A DNA stretch of 64,000 nucleotides from Kryptolebias marmoratus (Eukaryota; Chordata; Actinopteri; Cyprinodontiformes; Rivulidae): positions 11,927,232 to 11,991,231 of the forward strand of contig NC_051430.1 of assembly GCF_001649575.2 (NCBI RefSeq), given 5' to 3'. Positions within the stretch are counted from its first letter, which is position 1, and each line of letters opens with the position of its first letter. Below the pieces are notes generated by a model. It made no database searches. It saw only the letters and a program-made list of their open reading frames with translations, and was not told the DNA's origin. This document shows, in pieces, positions 49,650-61,500 of this stretch. The translations under genes were made by a program, and so were the position numbers.

Positions 49650-50095
49650 AAAACACATTTTCTTTATTGTGTGAATGCTGTTTTTTAAAATTATTTTCCT
49701 GTTTGTGCGATTTTAGCCCTTCATATATCCAGACGTTCAGCTCATTTAGAGTAGGTACTTAGACTTTTGTGCTTTTAGTTAACTTTATTGTACATATTTT
49801 ACCTTAATAATACACTCACATCAATTCCCTCAAAAATATTGTCCTCTTTGAAAGCTGCTTCGGCATATTTGCTCCAATTTTATCTTCTTATGCAACTTGT
49901 AGTTACCTACCATTCTGCAACTTTTTTTTTTTAGCTAAGATTTTACTACATTTAGGTTTTAGCTAGTGTTTTTTTTTTCCTTTTAGCTTTCACAACTTAA
50001 ATTCAGTTCCTTCAGAAATTTCAGCAAACTCAATCAGCAATCAGCATTCCCACAGCATTTTCCCAGAAAAATAAGTTTCTCTAGCTTATTAAGTA
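49650..50095 (-). repeat. Uncharacterised dispersed repeat family B, reverse copy
   Basis: Reverse complement of the 36640-37085 copy. GTGTGAATGCTG (49669-49680) pairs with its CAGCATTCACAC anchor. GTTCAGCTCATTTAGAG corresponds to its TGAGCTGAAC block and CTCTTTGAAAGCTGC to its TTTCAAAGAG block; TTTTAGCT words follow. The copies are diverged, with several indels. Confidence 0.55.
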
Positions 50096-52139
50096 ACCAC
50101 ATTTTTTATATCTTTGAGAAATTTATATTTAAGAGAACATATCACATATGATTAGTATTTTTAGAGGATGAGAGACAAATTAAAGCTATCCCGAGTCCTG
50201 TGATTTTTTTTTTTCCAGTTTTCTCCAAACTGTCAGAAACTATGAATAATTACACTTTTTATTTTTTTTTTTCAGTCTTTGAAATAAAACAATTTGCGAG
50301 GTTGCTGCTAAAATCTCACCCATTATTACACAGCTGTATTATTTCTTTTCCTCCGAGATGCCAGGCATTCAAACTGATAAAATTTACAAGGCTCCTTTAA
50401 TGAAACAGTCCAAATTAATGTGTGCTTGATTTAATTATGGTAATTTGAATTTGAACTCCGGTCCGTACAGATTTGATTCTGACAATGTAAAACAAGTTAA
50501 AACTAGGCTGGGTGTTGTAAGTAAAATTTAGAAAAAAGATATTTAAATATGAATGTCCTCTCCATCCACTCCCTCCTGGTTGGCTCTCTCGTGGTGTTAC
50601 TGTAATGAGCAGCCTGCCTGCTGTCCCTGGGCTGGGTGTGGTGCAGAGGATTAATGAAGTGATGGCTCACAAAGGAGATCCATCTGCACCCAGACAGTCT
50701 TAATGAACAACTGAGGCCTCCACTTATGGCTTATGACACGCTGAGGAAGCACGACTGATTTTGTTTTCAATGCTCCTGCCATTAATGGTGACAAAGTGAA
50801 CTTTTCAATCTACCAGAGTGCATTTCAGCCAGTATTATGTGTACTCCTCGTAAACATTTTGTCCCTTTCAGTGGAAAGTCACTTTGATTCCGCTGACACC
50901 CTGAAGCCCAATTACAGGTTGTTTAAACTTGTCCTGGATAGGCTGTCATCTTCAGTTCATAATTTGATGTTAGTTTGAAAAATCGCTTTAACTTTATGAG
51001 GCTATAAATGCAGACCCTTACAAAACAGGAAGCAATTTCACCTCATTTATTTACAATATGTCAGCTGTTTAATGAGAAGATGCAAGAAGACAAAAAGCAA
51101 ACAGCTTTCAGCAAAAATACTGAGCAAAAAGCAAACCTCTTTCCCCTTAGTTACCGTTGAACAGGACAGATAAACTTTGCACAAATGATTGAGACTAATA
51201 ATTAACTTTTTTTTTCAGGTGTTCATTTTAAAAAACTGATTGAAAAACATGTATTAGTGTCCAAACTTTAGCTGCAAGATAATGTCACCAATCATGCTTT
51301 ACAGCTGGAGAACATAAAGCTTTTTATGAAGCAAGTCAATGACATTTATTTGGGTTGCAGTTGGCTCATGACTGTGTGCTTAACAAATGGTCTTTAATTT
51401 AACTGGACAGTTCTGACACCTGATGTCCCATGCCCACCCTGATAGGGTAAATTTACACGTTATTATGGTCAAACCTGTTAAAGGTTCTCGATTTAAGCAT
51501 GTTACCACACTGCTTCCTTTATTATGCAAAATGTTCAGTGAAAGTGTGCAGATTTGGATTAAAAAGGAGGAATAACAACAAAGTCACATGTCAAACCTAA
51601 AAAAAAGAAGTCTTGGTAATTGAAGTAAAAAAAAAAAAAAGAAGAAATAAAAGCAATATCGTTTGAGGAATACAGGCAAAATCTTATATTACGTTCAAGT
51701 GCAAAGCGGACAATGAAAAGACATTTTATTGTTAGCCGTCTATTTCCCCATGAGTCAGACGGGACTGGAACATCAGCTGCGATCAGGCAGGGAGACGTGG
51801 CTCAGCTGCTGAGGCTAAACACCTCAAAGTGACGAGCTGAACCAGCACACAGGGTCCACCTGACCCTTCACAGTGCTGTTCTCCTATGTGGAGGGAAGCT
51901 GGCCTCCAATTATGGAGCAAACAAGCACACACACAGAGCAAGCAGACGTTTTTCAAACACATTTAAGTCTACTTACAACCCAAGGTCTAGTGGCAGTAGC
52001 ATTGATCCATTTATAGAATAGACTAGTTCAAATTCTCTCCTTTTTTGAGTGTGTGTGTGTGTGTGGTCAGGATAAAAGAAAGCACTACATCAATAGACTC
52101 TAAATTTTCAGATTTTATGACAGCAGTAAACTAGCGACT
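50096..52139. other. Intronic stretch, mostly unique sequence
   Basis: No gene found. High-complexity blocks at 50565-50790 and 51750-51930 are candidate conserved non-coding elements. A TG tract lies at about 52050-52065. Confidence 0.45.
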
Positions 52140-52960
52140 TATACTGATGAGTCATAACATTATGACCGCATATAAATAGGGCAAGGAACAGTTATCATCT
52201 TGTTACAAATATTTCTGCATCATATATTATTATTAACAATAATACCAGGATAAATCTTTGCATGATAAAAAAGTGACATCAGTGACATAATTACAAAACA
52301 CATTTGTGTGTTTGGGGTTGGAGCCAGCACCAACTTTGGGGTCTTGAGATAATTTCCAGAAATTAAATTAAGTTTAAAAATGACTGCTAATTACATAGTT
52401 TTTTGCCATAATTGCTCCAAGAATGATAGAAACAAGTGTAATCGTGGTGTCATTATGCCCTTGTTTATTTGGGCTATTAGCAATGTTTGAATACTTCAGC
52501 CAATTTAGTTCTTGAGTGTCTGCCACTGTTATTTTGTGGGTCATACATTGAAAACAAATGACTCAAAGAATCTCTGCAACGATTACTTGTTGCATTTTGA
52601 ATGGTAGGAAAACCAAAAGGTCGATCGTGTCTCTGCATATTGTTTGAACAGGGTTACGATGTAAGCTTCTCTGAGAAGATACTGCATCATGGCATCCCTA
52701 TGGACATTATATTGACATTTCCCACATTCCTGAACATTTCTAAAGACTCCCAAACAGTAATAATCTTCAACACCCAGCAGGACACATGTGGGCCACCAAA
52801 AGAAAACGTGTCCATACTCTAAAAAAACAAATATGATGACGTCTGATGAATCCAAACCACAGAGGCCTCACCCAAAAATGAACAGGACCCAATGGATCTG
52901 TCCCTGGAATCTAACACTCCAGAATACCTTTACAATTATATATAAACTTAAATACAGTAT
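52140..52960 (+). mobile_element. Tc1-like element remnant
   Basis: The left boundary reads GATGAGTCATAACATTATGA (52147-52166), the terminal motif of a common teleost Tc1-like family. The right part (52855-52925) aligns by eye with the end of its transposase gene: AGAGGCCTCACCC.., GGACCCAATGGATCTG, TCCAGAATACC, corresponding to the '..GAGGCCCCACCTC.. GGATCTGCTGCTAAC.. CCAGATACC' region. Most of the interior is unrecognisable or rearranged, and no right terminus was found. The ORFs on either strand are not intact transposase. Confidence 0.45.
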
Positions 52961-54559
52961 AATTAAACATACCTTTACAAAAAACATAAATAGTTCATTG
53001 CATTGAGGTAGATTTCTTTGTACAGCCTGTCAGTTTCCTATAAATTCATGTGTGCATCTCTGTTGAATTTGATCCAAGAAAAGGTTGTAATTCAAAGAAC
53101 TGCAGTTGTTCAGAAACGACAGATACACATTTAATCAGGCTCCGACTGGTCAACACACGGCTTTGTTAATTTGCTTTTTGTGCTTTTGAATGTAACCTTT
53201 GTGATTTATTTTTCTGTTGATTAACCATTTTTATCCTCAGCTGTCTTAAGCCTTTGTTGGACTCTTATTTCACTCTTGTTTAGCTTGAGAGGGTCTGAAT
53301 GTCTGAATGAAACATTTCCAAACAATAACTGCTTATTCGGTCTTTAAATACAACTTCTGTGCTTATTCTGTGCACGTGACTGTAAGTTGTGTGTGTATTC
53401 AGAGCTGAAACTGTCTCAACAAAAAGACTCCGGACCTCAAGAGTTTGGTTTTATTTTAGTTTAATGTTACAAGTGAAAGAAACAATATGTTGAACAAATG
53501 TTGAAATGTGGTTAGAGAACAGATTTTCTATGTGACAGAATTGTGGTAATTGTATTTGTCTTCCATTGGATTAGTCATATTCTTCAGCTGAAAAGAGTAA
53601 AATAAAACCAGAGACAATATTGTTCTGAATTCCATAGTTAGGAAGAACTTCAGCGTGTTTCATTGTTTTCTTTGGTTTTGGCTCTGATTGCATTGGATTG
53701 AGGCAGATAAATGGGTAAAATAATATATCAAAGTTTCTAGAAACCTGAAGATTAAAATGGTAACAAATGGATTGTACTTACAGAAGCATTTGTCAAAGTA
53801 ATGGAAAAACAGTTTTAATTCAAGTAACAATGTCTGATTGACAGCTTACAACCTATATGTGGGAAAATTAAATAGATACGCGTGTAGCCCCCTGCAGTTA
53901 GAAATTAAAAAGTAAAATGCGAACAGAATCTAGACTTGTTTGACCCCTAAGTGCTCAAACACTTCATCATCCTAGCCTCCAAAACGACTTAGAGAGAAGA
54001 AAACACACTGAGTGGCAGCTCAACAGATGAGATACCTACGTTTAATCTCTTTCTAAAGAACTTGGTTGAAATCTCTGGGAGTACAGAGGGCCAGGCTAAA
54101 GAAAAATCAGGGCATTGTGTTTATTATACAGCCATCTTAGGCTTTCTTTGTGATGTGACTTTGACAGCTGTGAGGATTAAGGACCAGTCCAACATGTGTG
54201 GCCCAAACAGCAGGGATTAAACGAGAAACATTCACTCTTGACTCTGTTTTTTTTTCACTTTCTAAATCAATAAAAATTATTTTACTACAGTAATAGAGTT
54301 TGCGTGTGTGTGTGTGTGTGTGCGAGAGAGAGAAAAAACAGAGGGAGAAGGTGTGATCATGACAAAGAGCAGACAGATTAGCACCTGTAAAAAAGCGAAT
54401 TGAACAATGCAGCACATTGATGCAGTAGTTTGTTGAACATGTTATACATTGTTCAAGATGCAAAACCCATGCACAGTTATAGTGTATTAAATTCATGGAA
54501 ATATATGGAATGCATATCGCCACGCAATGGATGGTTCTTGAAGCGTGTTGGTGATGACT
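52961..54559. other. Intronic stretch, nothing identifiable
   Basis: AT-rich sequence with a TG tract at about 54303-54323. The 128-codon minus-strand ORF at 54137-54523 crosses this tract (THTHTH) and has no recognisable domain. Confidence 0.5.
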
Positions 54560-55012
54560 CCCATCTACTACCCACCAATATTTAAAACAATATCTGTAAA
54601 ATTATTTGAGTTATGGCTATTTCTGTGTTTTCTAAGGTTGACTAGCTGTGGCATCCATATTAACTTGGATTGACTTCAAATGTTAATCAGTTGTAAAGGT
54701 ATGTCCTGTGGTAGAAATTATGGAATCACCACTCTTGGAGGATGTTCTGTTAATTACCCAATTTTGTATTTAAAAACTCACAAAACTATTGATTTTAAAA
54801 GTTTCAACCTCCTGTCACTAACAAAAGAAAAAAGAAAAAAGAAAGGAATATAATTGCTGTAGTCAGTCACTGTTGCTTTTTTAAGATCAAGTAGAGGAAA
54901 AAATGATGGAATCACTCTGTAATTTTCAGTTCTGCATCAGATTAAATCTGCTAATCAGTCCTCCGTTAAAAGAGTTCACACCTTGGAGAGCTGCTGAACA
55001 GAGTGGACAGAC

Positions 55013-55668
55013 ATGAATCATTTCTCCAACATGAGACATGTTAGTTGAAACAAAGGAGAGGATTATAAAACTTTGTCAAGAAGGGAAATTATCACGATTG
55101 CTGCAAAAGATGTGGGTTGTTCCAGTCAGCTGTGTATAAAACCTGGACCAAGTACAAACAAGATAGTAAGGTTGGAAAAGAGAAGCATACTGGCAGACCA
55201 AGGATAACATCAAAACATCAGTATAGAAAACATAAAGCCAAAAGTCTTGAACACAGAAAACACAACAAACAAATGAGAAACAAGTGGGTGGAAACTGCAG
55301 TCAGTGTCTGTGACCGAACTGTAAGAAATCACCTAAAAGAAATGGGATTTCTAACCAAAACCATCGTTAACACCCAAACAGAAACCTCTGAAGAAAACAT
55401 GTAAATGTCCACAGTCATGTCAGGTAAACACGGGGGAGACGGCAGTCATTACATCTACAATAAACAACACTTTTCTTATTCCTTCAGTTGAAAGGACGTT
55501 TGGTGATGATAACTTCAGTTTTCAGGATGAAAATGCATCTTACCATGGGACAAAGGACGTAAAACTTTCCAACAAAAAAAGACATAATCTCAATTGCTGA
55601 TCTGGAAACAGCAATAAGAAAGTTGGGGTCAGATTGATGAAGAGTACTGTTTGTCATTAATTAGGTTC
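55013..55668 (+). pseudogene. Tc1-like transposase remnant (HTH region plus C-terminal scraps)
   Basis: The open part (55117-55404) begins FQSAVYKTWTKYKQ, includes the GRPR AT-hook-like motif (TGRPRITSK), and continues VCDRTVRNHLKEMGF. This is the paired-type helix-turn-helix DNA-binding region of Tc1 transposases. After about 55385 the sequence jumps to fragments of the central and C-terminal parts (near 55400-55440 and 55480-55670), so the DDE core is largely deleted and frames are broken. Confidence 0.8.
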
Positions 55669-55930
55669 ATGCCCAGAGGGGGTGCAGCAAAGTACTAATG
55701 AGGCAGTGTTTTTCTCATGATTCCATAATTTCTTCCTCTGAATTTAATATTTTCATATTTTTTTTCTTCTATTTGATCTCAAAATAGCAACTGTGACTAA
55801 CTACAGCAATTATGTTTTTTTTTTTGTTTTTCATTTTTAATATTGTTTCTTGATAGAGAAAGGTTGGAATTTTGAAAAAGTATTCTTTTGCGACATGTCC
55901 ATGAGATTTCTTTCCTTTTTTAGTACAAAA

Positions 55931-56330
55931 GTACATTCACAGCCATCATTCACTTTTCCTCAGTCTCTCCCATTTCCCTGTCACGCCCAGCTACACCTGT
56001 TCCTATCTTTGTCATCATCTCACCTGTGCTCACTTCATCTGATTACCCTCTGTCTTTAAAATCCGGTCACTTTCTCCACTTACTCGCTGGTTCATTGTCA
56101 TTCTTCTCGCTGTCCTGGTTGTTAAGTTGTGTGTTTCCCTCTTGAGCTTCCTGTTCCCTCGTCTTGTCTCCCCCCTCATGGTTTGGAGTCCTGTTCGTGA
56201 GTTTTGTTATTTAGTCTAGTTGCTGCCCCGTCAGCGTTTTGTTTTGGGTTTTCATTATTTTAAATAAGTTAGTTTCTTTCCAAAATGAGTCTGCGCTCTG
56301 GGTTCATCTCTTTTTTCCCCACATCATGTC
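55931..56330. mobile_element. Unclassified pyrimidine-rich insertion inside the Tc1-like element
   Basis: By comparison with the expected Tc1 end, sequence from TACATTCACAGCC to ACATCATGTCAAG is extra. It is C/T-rich, has no ORF, and ends with ATTATTTTAAATAAGTTAGT and CTGCGCTCTGGGTTCATCTC. This resembles the polyadenylated end of a common teleost retroelement ('..taaacctgc..tgggtcctc'). Class unknown. Confidence 0.5.
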
Positions 56331-56785
56331 AAGAGGGATGATTCCATATTTTTTACCAGAGGTTGTCCAGTGGATCCAGTGGTTCGTGAGATATTTTGTT
56401 GAGTGACAGAGTAGACTCCAAATAGTTACTTGCCAAAATTCAAACAAAAATTATTCACAATCTGTTAGAGGCCAGAATTTGTGCTGGAAATCAGTCTCAG
56501 CTACCACACTAAACTTTAATTGAATTTCTGTCCAATTGACTGAGTCATACTCATGTTTTTGTTTTTCCAAGATCAATTAGATTTGACAGCCATGTTGAAT
56601 TGGATTGACTCCAAACGTTAATCAGTTGTAGATGTACAAGAAGTGATTACTTTCTGCAAATTTCATGAAAATGTGTCCAGTAGTTCATGAGATATTTTGG
56701 TAACAGTCAGATACACCCACATCCACACACAGACACAAACATAATCGTCCCAATTTGCCTTTTGGTGATAGATGATTATGTTTTT

Positions 56786-57764
56786 GCTGCATGACAAATG
56801 TATTAAAGAAAATGTTTACTAGGTGCTTCTGATTTTACAGCCTCGCTCGTTCAGAAGAACGTACAGCTGTCAGTGTTTTACATGCTGCAGCACTGCATTT
56901 AGACCATAATCATTCCTTGTAATGATCTATGAATAGTAGCATATCTGAAAAAGTTTCTAAACCAATAAATTCTAATTACTTACGTCTCACAGGCAGTTCT
57001 GCTCTTAAATAACACCCGGCTCAACTATGATTATAAAGTTGCAGTTGCAATGCCACATGCCTTGTTTAGTTTAAGATTTCCTAAGTGGAACGAAAGCTAA
57101 AGAGCAAATAAGTACGCTTTTTTTCAAGCCACAAATCTGCCTATAATCCATAAAATTACACCTGTCACTTGAAAGTTAGATTTATTAAAATTACTTCCTG
57201 ATCCGAGAAGGGAAAAAAAAACCATTAAAACGCACAAAGACCTTCAATCAACACTTAATTAACACAGCAACCTTTTCCTCATGCTGGCAATCACTTCCCT
57301 ATCTGCCAGATTAGTTTAAGGACATGAATACAGATTAGAAATGGCCGATGCAACTCGGAGACTCGGCTGTGGAGGAAAATAAGTAAGTAAATAAACATGA
57401 GGGCATAGGAAGGGACAGAGTGGCAAGATGGTGAGAGTTGGAGAGCCATTGAGATGCTAAAGAGTCAACTTTTTATTGCCCACAGTTATGTCAAGTTAAG
57501 CGAGTCATGTCAGCAGGAGTATTGCTTAGATAACTATTTGCAGTGTATATTTCAGCGCCTGTGTATTTCTTGCAAATGGGGATTTTCGGTGGTGGAGCTT
57601 TCTAAAATGACAGTAAAAAACATTTTTAGAGAGTGGCCCACTACAAAGCCATTTATAGTTTTTGTTTATGGGGTGCAAAACACAAAAGAGTTATGTATCT
57701 GTAGGAGCAGAAATAAAAGGAAATCACATTAGGTTATAAAGCAACCCTTACAGATAAAAAACAC
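56786..57764. other. Intronic stretch, nothing identifiable
   Basis: AT-rich sequence. The plus-strand ORF at 57454-57732 has no recognisable domain. Confidence 0.45.
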
Positions 57765-58330
57765 ATGAACTTCCCATGTGAAAACCACATGTTCTCACTT
57801 GTGAAAGTTAAAAGCTTGTCGTTCCATAGTGCCTGCTGCAATCATGTCAGAGTTTTAAACTAAGATCATCTCATGCTAAAAAAACTATGACTTCTATAAT
57901 TTTGGCCAAACCTTGAAACTTTTACCTTTTGCAGTATTGTGAGATCTGGCACAATCGTTAACTGCTAGGAGTATATGTTGTGATTGACTCTCAGCTGTGA
58001 TCACAGTTTATATCTATATCTGTAAAATGACTGAGTTGTACTTGTTTTGGTATTTGCTAAAGTCAACTAGCTGTAATGGCCATCTTGAACTGATCAAACA
58101 AATACACATTACACAAACACAAAAGCATTATGGCCCACTTTTCACTTCTTATTGATAAGTGGTAATAACTTGTAGAACACGTTTCACACATTTCCGTGTG
58201 TGATTTTGAAACATTTTTAACATGTTCATGTGATCACGAGGCTTTTGGAGTTGGATCACACGTGAAAACCTGGTAAAATCACGTGTTTTATTTTTCTAAA
58301 TGGCAGTCTTCCACATGAGGCTGCTTTCAA
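57765..58330. repeat. CACATGTG-rich repeat interrupted by a family A fragment
   Basis: Degenerate CACATGTGAAAA/CACGTGTT words occur on both sides: ACATGAACTTCCCATGTGAA and ACCACATGTTCTCACTTGTG (57764-57804), and ACACGTTTCACAC, TGTTCATGTGATCACG, TCACACGTGAAAAC and AATCACGTGTTTT (58178-58290). Between them lies a family A fragment. The E-box-like palindromes suggest one original repeat split by the family A insertion. Confidence 0.45.
57820..58135 (-). repeat. Dispersed repeat family A, fragment
   Basis: Reverse copy, starting near GTCAGAGTTTTAAACTAAGA (57846) with a degraded 3' end. It includes ATGGCCATCTTGAACTGATC near 58077 and ends near the degenerate terminus AAAAGCATTATGGCCCAC (58120-58137). 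Confidence 0.7.
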
Positions 58331-58399
58331 ATTAAAGAATAACTCACTTTTTTCATTCCAAAAACTCAATGAGAGATGTGAAGTCATTTAAATGCTGAC

Positions 58400-58546
58400 C
58401 TTTGCTGATCATAGATGGACTCCTTTTTGCGGCAGTGCAGAGTTACCACCCGATGGCCTTCACTCCTCACATCCTGGCTGACTATCCACTGAGTGGGGTT
58501 ACTGGGACGAGCCCCGAGGAACGTCACTCCTTCTTTCAACTTCACC
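58400..58546 (-). CDS. tmem132: TMEM132-family protein, internal exon A
   Basis: This 147-bp minus-strand exon begins with the last base of a split codon, then encodes 48 residues (VKLKEGVTFLGARPSNPTQW.., ..VTLHCRKKESIYDQQ) and ends with AG, the first two bases of the Arg codon completed by exon B. The V-K-x-K-x-G-V start, the (S/N)P..W block and the ..C(R/K)KK end match the family segment directly upstream of WQVEYP. The acceptor is CCTTCACAG (AG at 58547-58548) behind a pyrimidine-rich tract. The donor is AAAG|GTCAGC, moderate. No upstream exon is visible between here and the right edge. Confidence 0.85.
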
Positions 58547-61500
58547 CTGTGAAGGAAAGAAAGAGAAAAGACATTACAAAACATGCATGCTTCTACTAAG
58601 ATCCCCACTTTAGAGCTTCACTTGAGCAAATCCTAACATGAATCCAGCTGATTCCTGCCAAAAAGGATTTTAAATATTGCTTGTTTGCATTTTTTGGTTG
58701 TTGTGTGAATAAACCTACATGCTTCACTGCTGTGAAATAGTTTTTTTTTTAAATAAACAGACTGCTTTAATTTCCCAAGAGAACAACTGATTTTAGTCAA
58801 TAAAATTGTTACAATATTTTCTTAACTTGTGTGTTCCAAACAGCATTTGCGCACATATTTTCTATATTAGCTTTAGGTTTTAAATATATGTTTCAAAATC
58901 TACTGATATTGTCTGCTGTCTGTGGTGAACCAGCTGTTTGCCATTAAATCAGGGTATCGGTTGTAAGAACAATCCCATTATGCCACTTTTCCTCTTTTAC
59001 CTGCATCAGTAATAGATTTTCTTCATGCAGCATGAAAAAGACATTATGGAAATATTTCTTTAACTGGTAAAGTTACATCAGTGTCTTTGGCTCAGTGGAC
59101 TACAAAGAGGGAAAATATCTTTTGGGAAATAAAGCAAATAAAATCTGAGTAAATGTAATCCATATTATAAAGTACCCAGTATACAGAGTTTGAGTTAAAG
59201 GTAGAAGCGCTGACATATAATAGATTTAGACTAATGTTCCATAACATAACGTATTCAAAGGCTTGTGTGATTTTATCTAAGAGTGACAGTGAAGTACCAA
59301 GAATGAAGAGCAGACTAAATTAAAACAGAAGGCCCAATCACTTTCCCTGTCCAATCCATACCAGGTTGGCAGATGAGACCAAAGAGAGGGCTTCGCTTTC
59401 ATCTTGAATTTGTTGCTGCCCTTTTTAGATGCAACTGCCTATCCGTCTTCCGATGAATATATCTGCCCTCCCCAATCAGGCCCACTTCTTTGATGTGATA
59501 CCTTGTCATGTTGGGCTGCAGGTTGCAAGTGAGAAATCAAAATGGAATCAATGATAAACAGCAAATCTTGAGAGTCAATTTCAATGTCTGTGTATGTGTT
59601 TTATTTTATGTGTGTAAAAGGGTTCCTTTATTCATTTTGCTGTCTTGCTCAGATGCTTCTTTTTGCGTTGTATAAAATATCAATTGATTTTGCTACAGCT
59701 TCACTTGTTTATAATTATAGTGAGACTGAAGTGTACAAGGTTTTCAGACAGTAATTAATTGTAACTTTCCCCCTTTCAGACTTCGGTCAGCATGCAGTGA
59801 ATTGTAAGGTTATTGTTCCACCTGACCGGGCTAGTTTTACAGAAATACATGAAATAAGTCTGACATTTAAGCACAACATCATCTTTTGGAGGCACATAGT
59901 CTGTTAAAACACTGATACTACAGAAAGTGAACATCTTCTCCTCCATTTGCTATAACTCATAAGTCTGTCAGACCTGTCGGCTTGGTTACCAGGGAGCAAA
60001 GCTCTGCTCCAGGCAGTAGAGACAGTGCTGGAGATTCATTCATTTAGAGCAGAAATAGGTTTCTTTTGTTTTTCAGGTAAACTCAAGCTCCTCAAACCAT
60101 ATATCCTCCACAAGCCAAGTAAAAAGGGTTGTTTTTTTCTTGGTGCCAAAACCTAACTAATTTTGTTAAAAACAAGAAGTAGCCACATTTGCATAAAGAC
60201 ACCAAAAGCAGATCAATAGTAGCCCGTTCACAAAACACTCTCAAGCCAGGCCTGAGACACCTTTTTCCTGCCTGGGGTGGGGGTTTGTGTAAGAACCGAG
60301 GCAGGATGTGAGGTCTACCCACCACTGTTACATTTCTGAGCCAGCAAGGGAGGTAGCCACAGAGTCAAACTGGCAAGTACGTTTGAAATGGAGCGTGGTG
60401 CATGCAGTCATGCTGTCACTCATCTATTACTGTAATGAAGTACTGTCACATAGTTGCAGTACTTAACAAGCTCGAGTGATTCTTCCAGTGAAAGACTGGA
60501 GGCAGCTTAAAAAGGGGCTAGACTTTGCAGCATATCTTGAAACCATAAGATCAAGTGTCTCCTCTTTCACTGTCCTGGGGGGCCCTTCTGTTTTACAAAT
60601 TAACCTAGGGCCAGCATGGGCTAACTCTAATATGAAGTGCTGTCAAAGTTAAATGTGTAGTTTACATGGTGGTCAGTTGAGGTGGGAAGAAAGGTGCTTG
60701 AAATTCTATTTCTGCCTGAAACAAAATTTGAAAACATGCTACAGCGGCCAGGTTGTACTGGTCATCTTAGGATATCTGGATTCCCCTCAGTATGTGGACA
60801 GATAATAATGTGCAAAGACAGAGAATACAATACAATTAACAGTCTGTAGTCTCTGTTACAAGTCAAGACAAGACAACACTATATTGCTTTGTTTTATCCT
60901 TTACATGAAGTGAATCAAAAAGTGTTAGTTTTCTCTTTTTTCTTTTTAAATTTCTAGGAAATGCAGAACACCATATAATAAAAACTTACACTGTCAGTCC
61001 AACCCGCAGCCCCCCACACACACACACACCATCACCACCACAGTAAATGTTAGAGTCAGTGTTAAAGCCAAAGTAAGAAGGAGTGCTGTGGAGAAACTGC
61101 ATGAGCATACAACTGTAACAGAAAAAGCTCATGTACAGTCCTCTACAGGTCCCAGCGGGGGTAGCAGGGTCTTGTATCTGGTTCTGTTCCACTTCAGTGA
61201 CCAGGATGTCTATCAGTGGTTTCCAGTGAGCTCTGAGAATGTTTTAAACCGAGCCGAGGCTCAAAAGGGAGCCAGTCATTACTCCACAGTCCATATAATG
61301 CCCACAGAACAGTTGTTGCGGAATGGCTGAAGTGGTTTTTATTGACTTAATGGTCAATTTGGCCTTGTTGTAACCAGCAAGCGTAGGAGTCTTGTGTAGG
61401 TTAAACAGTAGGCAAAAAGTCCCAGTCACTATCTGAATAATGATCAAACCTCAGTTGGGAAAACTATGTTTACTGCTTCATTCTGTTTGCATTCATATGT

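Larger units (their letters stand above)
54706..56360 (+). mobile_element. Tc1-like transposon with internal deletion and a later insertion
   Basis: The left end GGTAGAAATTATGGAATCACC matches the reverse complement of the right end, GGTAAAAAATATGGAATCATC, which is the 'ATTATGGAATCACC' type of Tc1-like element. The interior keeps the conserved order: ACCTTGGAGAGCTG leader (54981), transposase N-terminus (from about 55013) and a C-terminal region (55600-55700: GATCTGGAAACAGCAATAAG, GATTGATGAAGAGTACTGTT). A deletion removes most of the catalytic core. A 400-bp foreign segment (55931-56330) interrupts the right end. Confidence 0.85.
54560..56785 (-). repeat. Dispersed repeat family A, split by a Tc1-like insertion
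   Basis: The left part (54560-54705) has AACAATATCTGTAAAATTAT, GGTTGACTAGCTGTGGCATC and TTAATCAGTTGTAAAGG. The right part resumes at about 56372 (ATCCAGTGGTTCGTGAGATA) and holds a second unit, the equivalent block being at 56678 (about 299 bp later). It ends near 56785 in a degenerate terminus. About 30 bp of family sequence are missing at the junction, so a deletion accompanied or followed the insertion. Confidence 0.75.
25191..58399 (-). other. TMEM132-family intron A-B (33,209 bp)
   Basis: This intron is bounded by the donor CAAAG|GTCAGC after exon A and the acceptor ACGCAG before exon B. It carries most of the repeats in the window: at least nine family A copies or fragments, both family B copies, the L2-type LINE end, two Tc1-like elements, the MITE and several microsatellites. 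It also has repeat-free stretches resembling conserved non-coding elements. No coding exon of this gene or another was found inside. Confidence 0.85.

Noticed and set aside
52583..52855. 90-codon minus-strand ORF
   Set aside because: Antisense to a Tc1-like remnant; its residues do not resemble any transposase or host protein.
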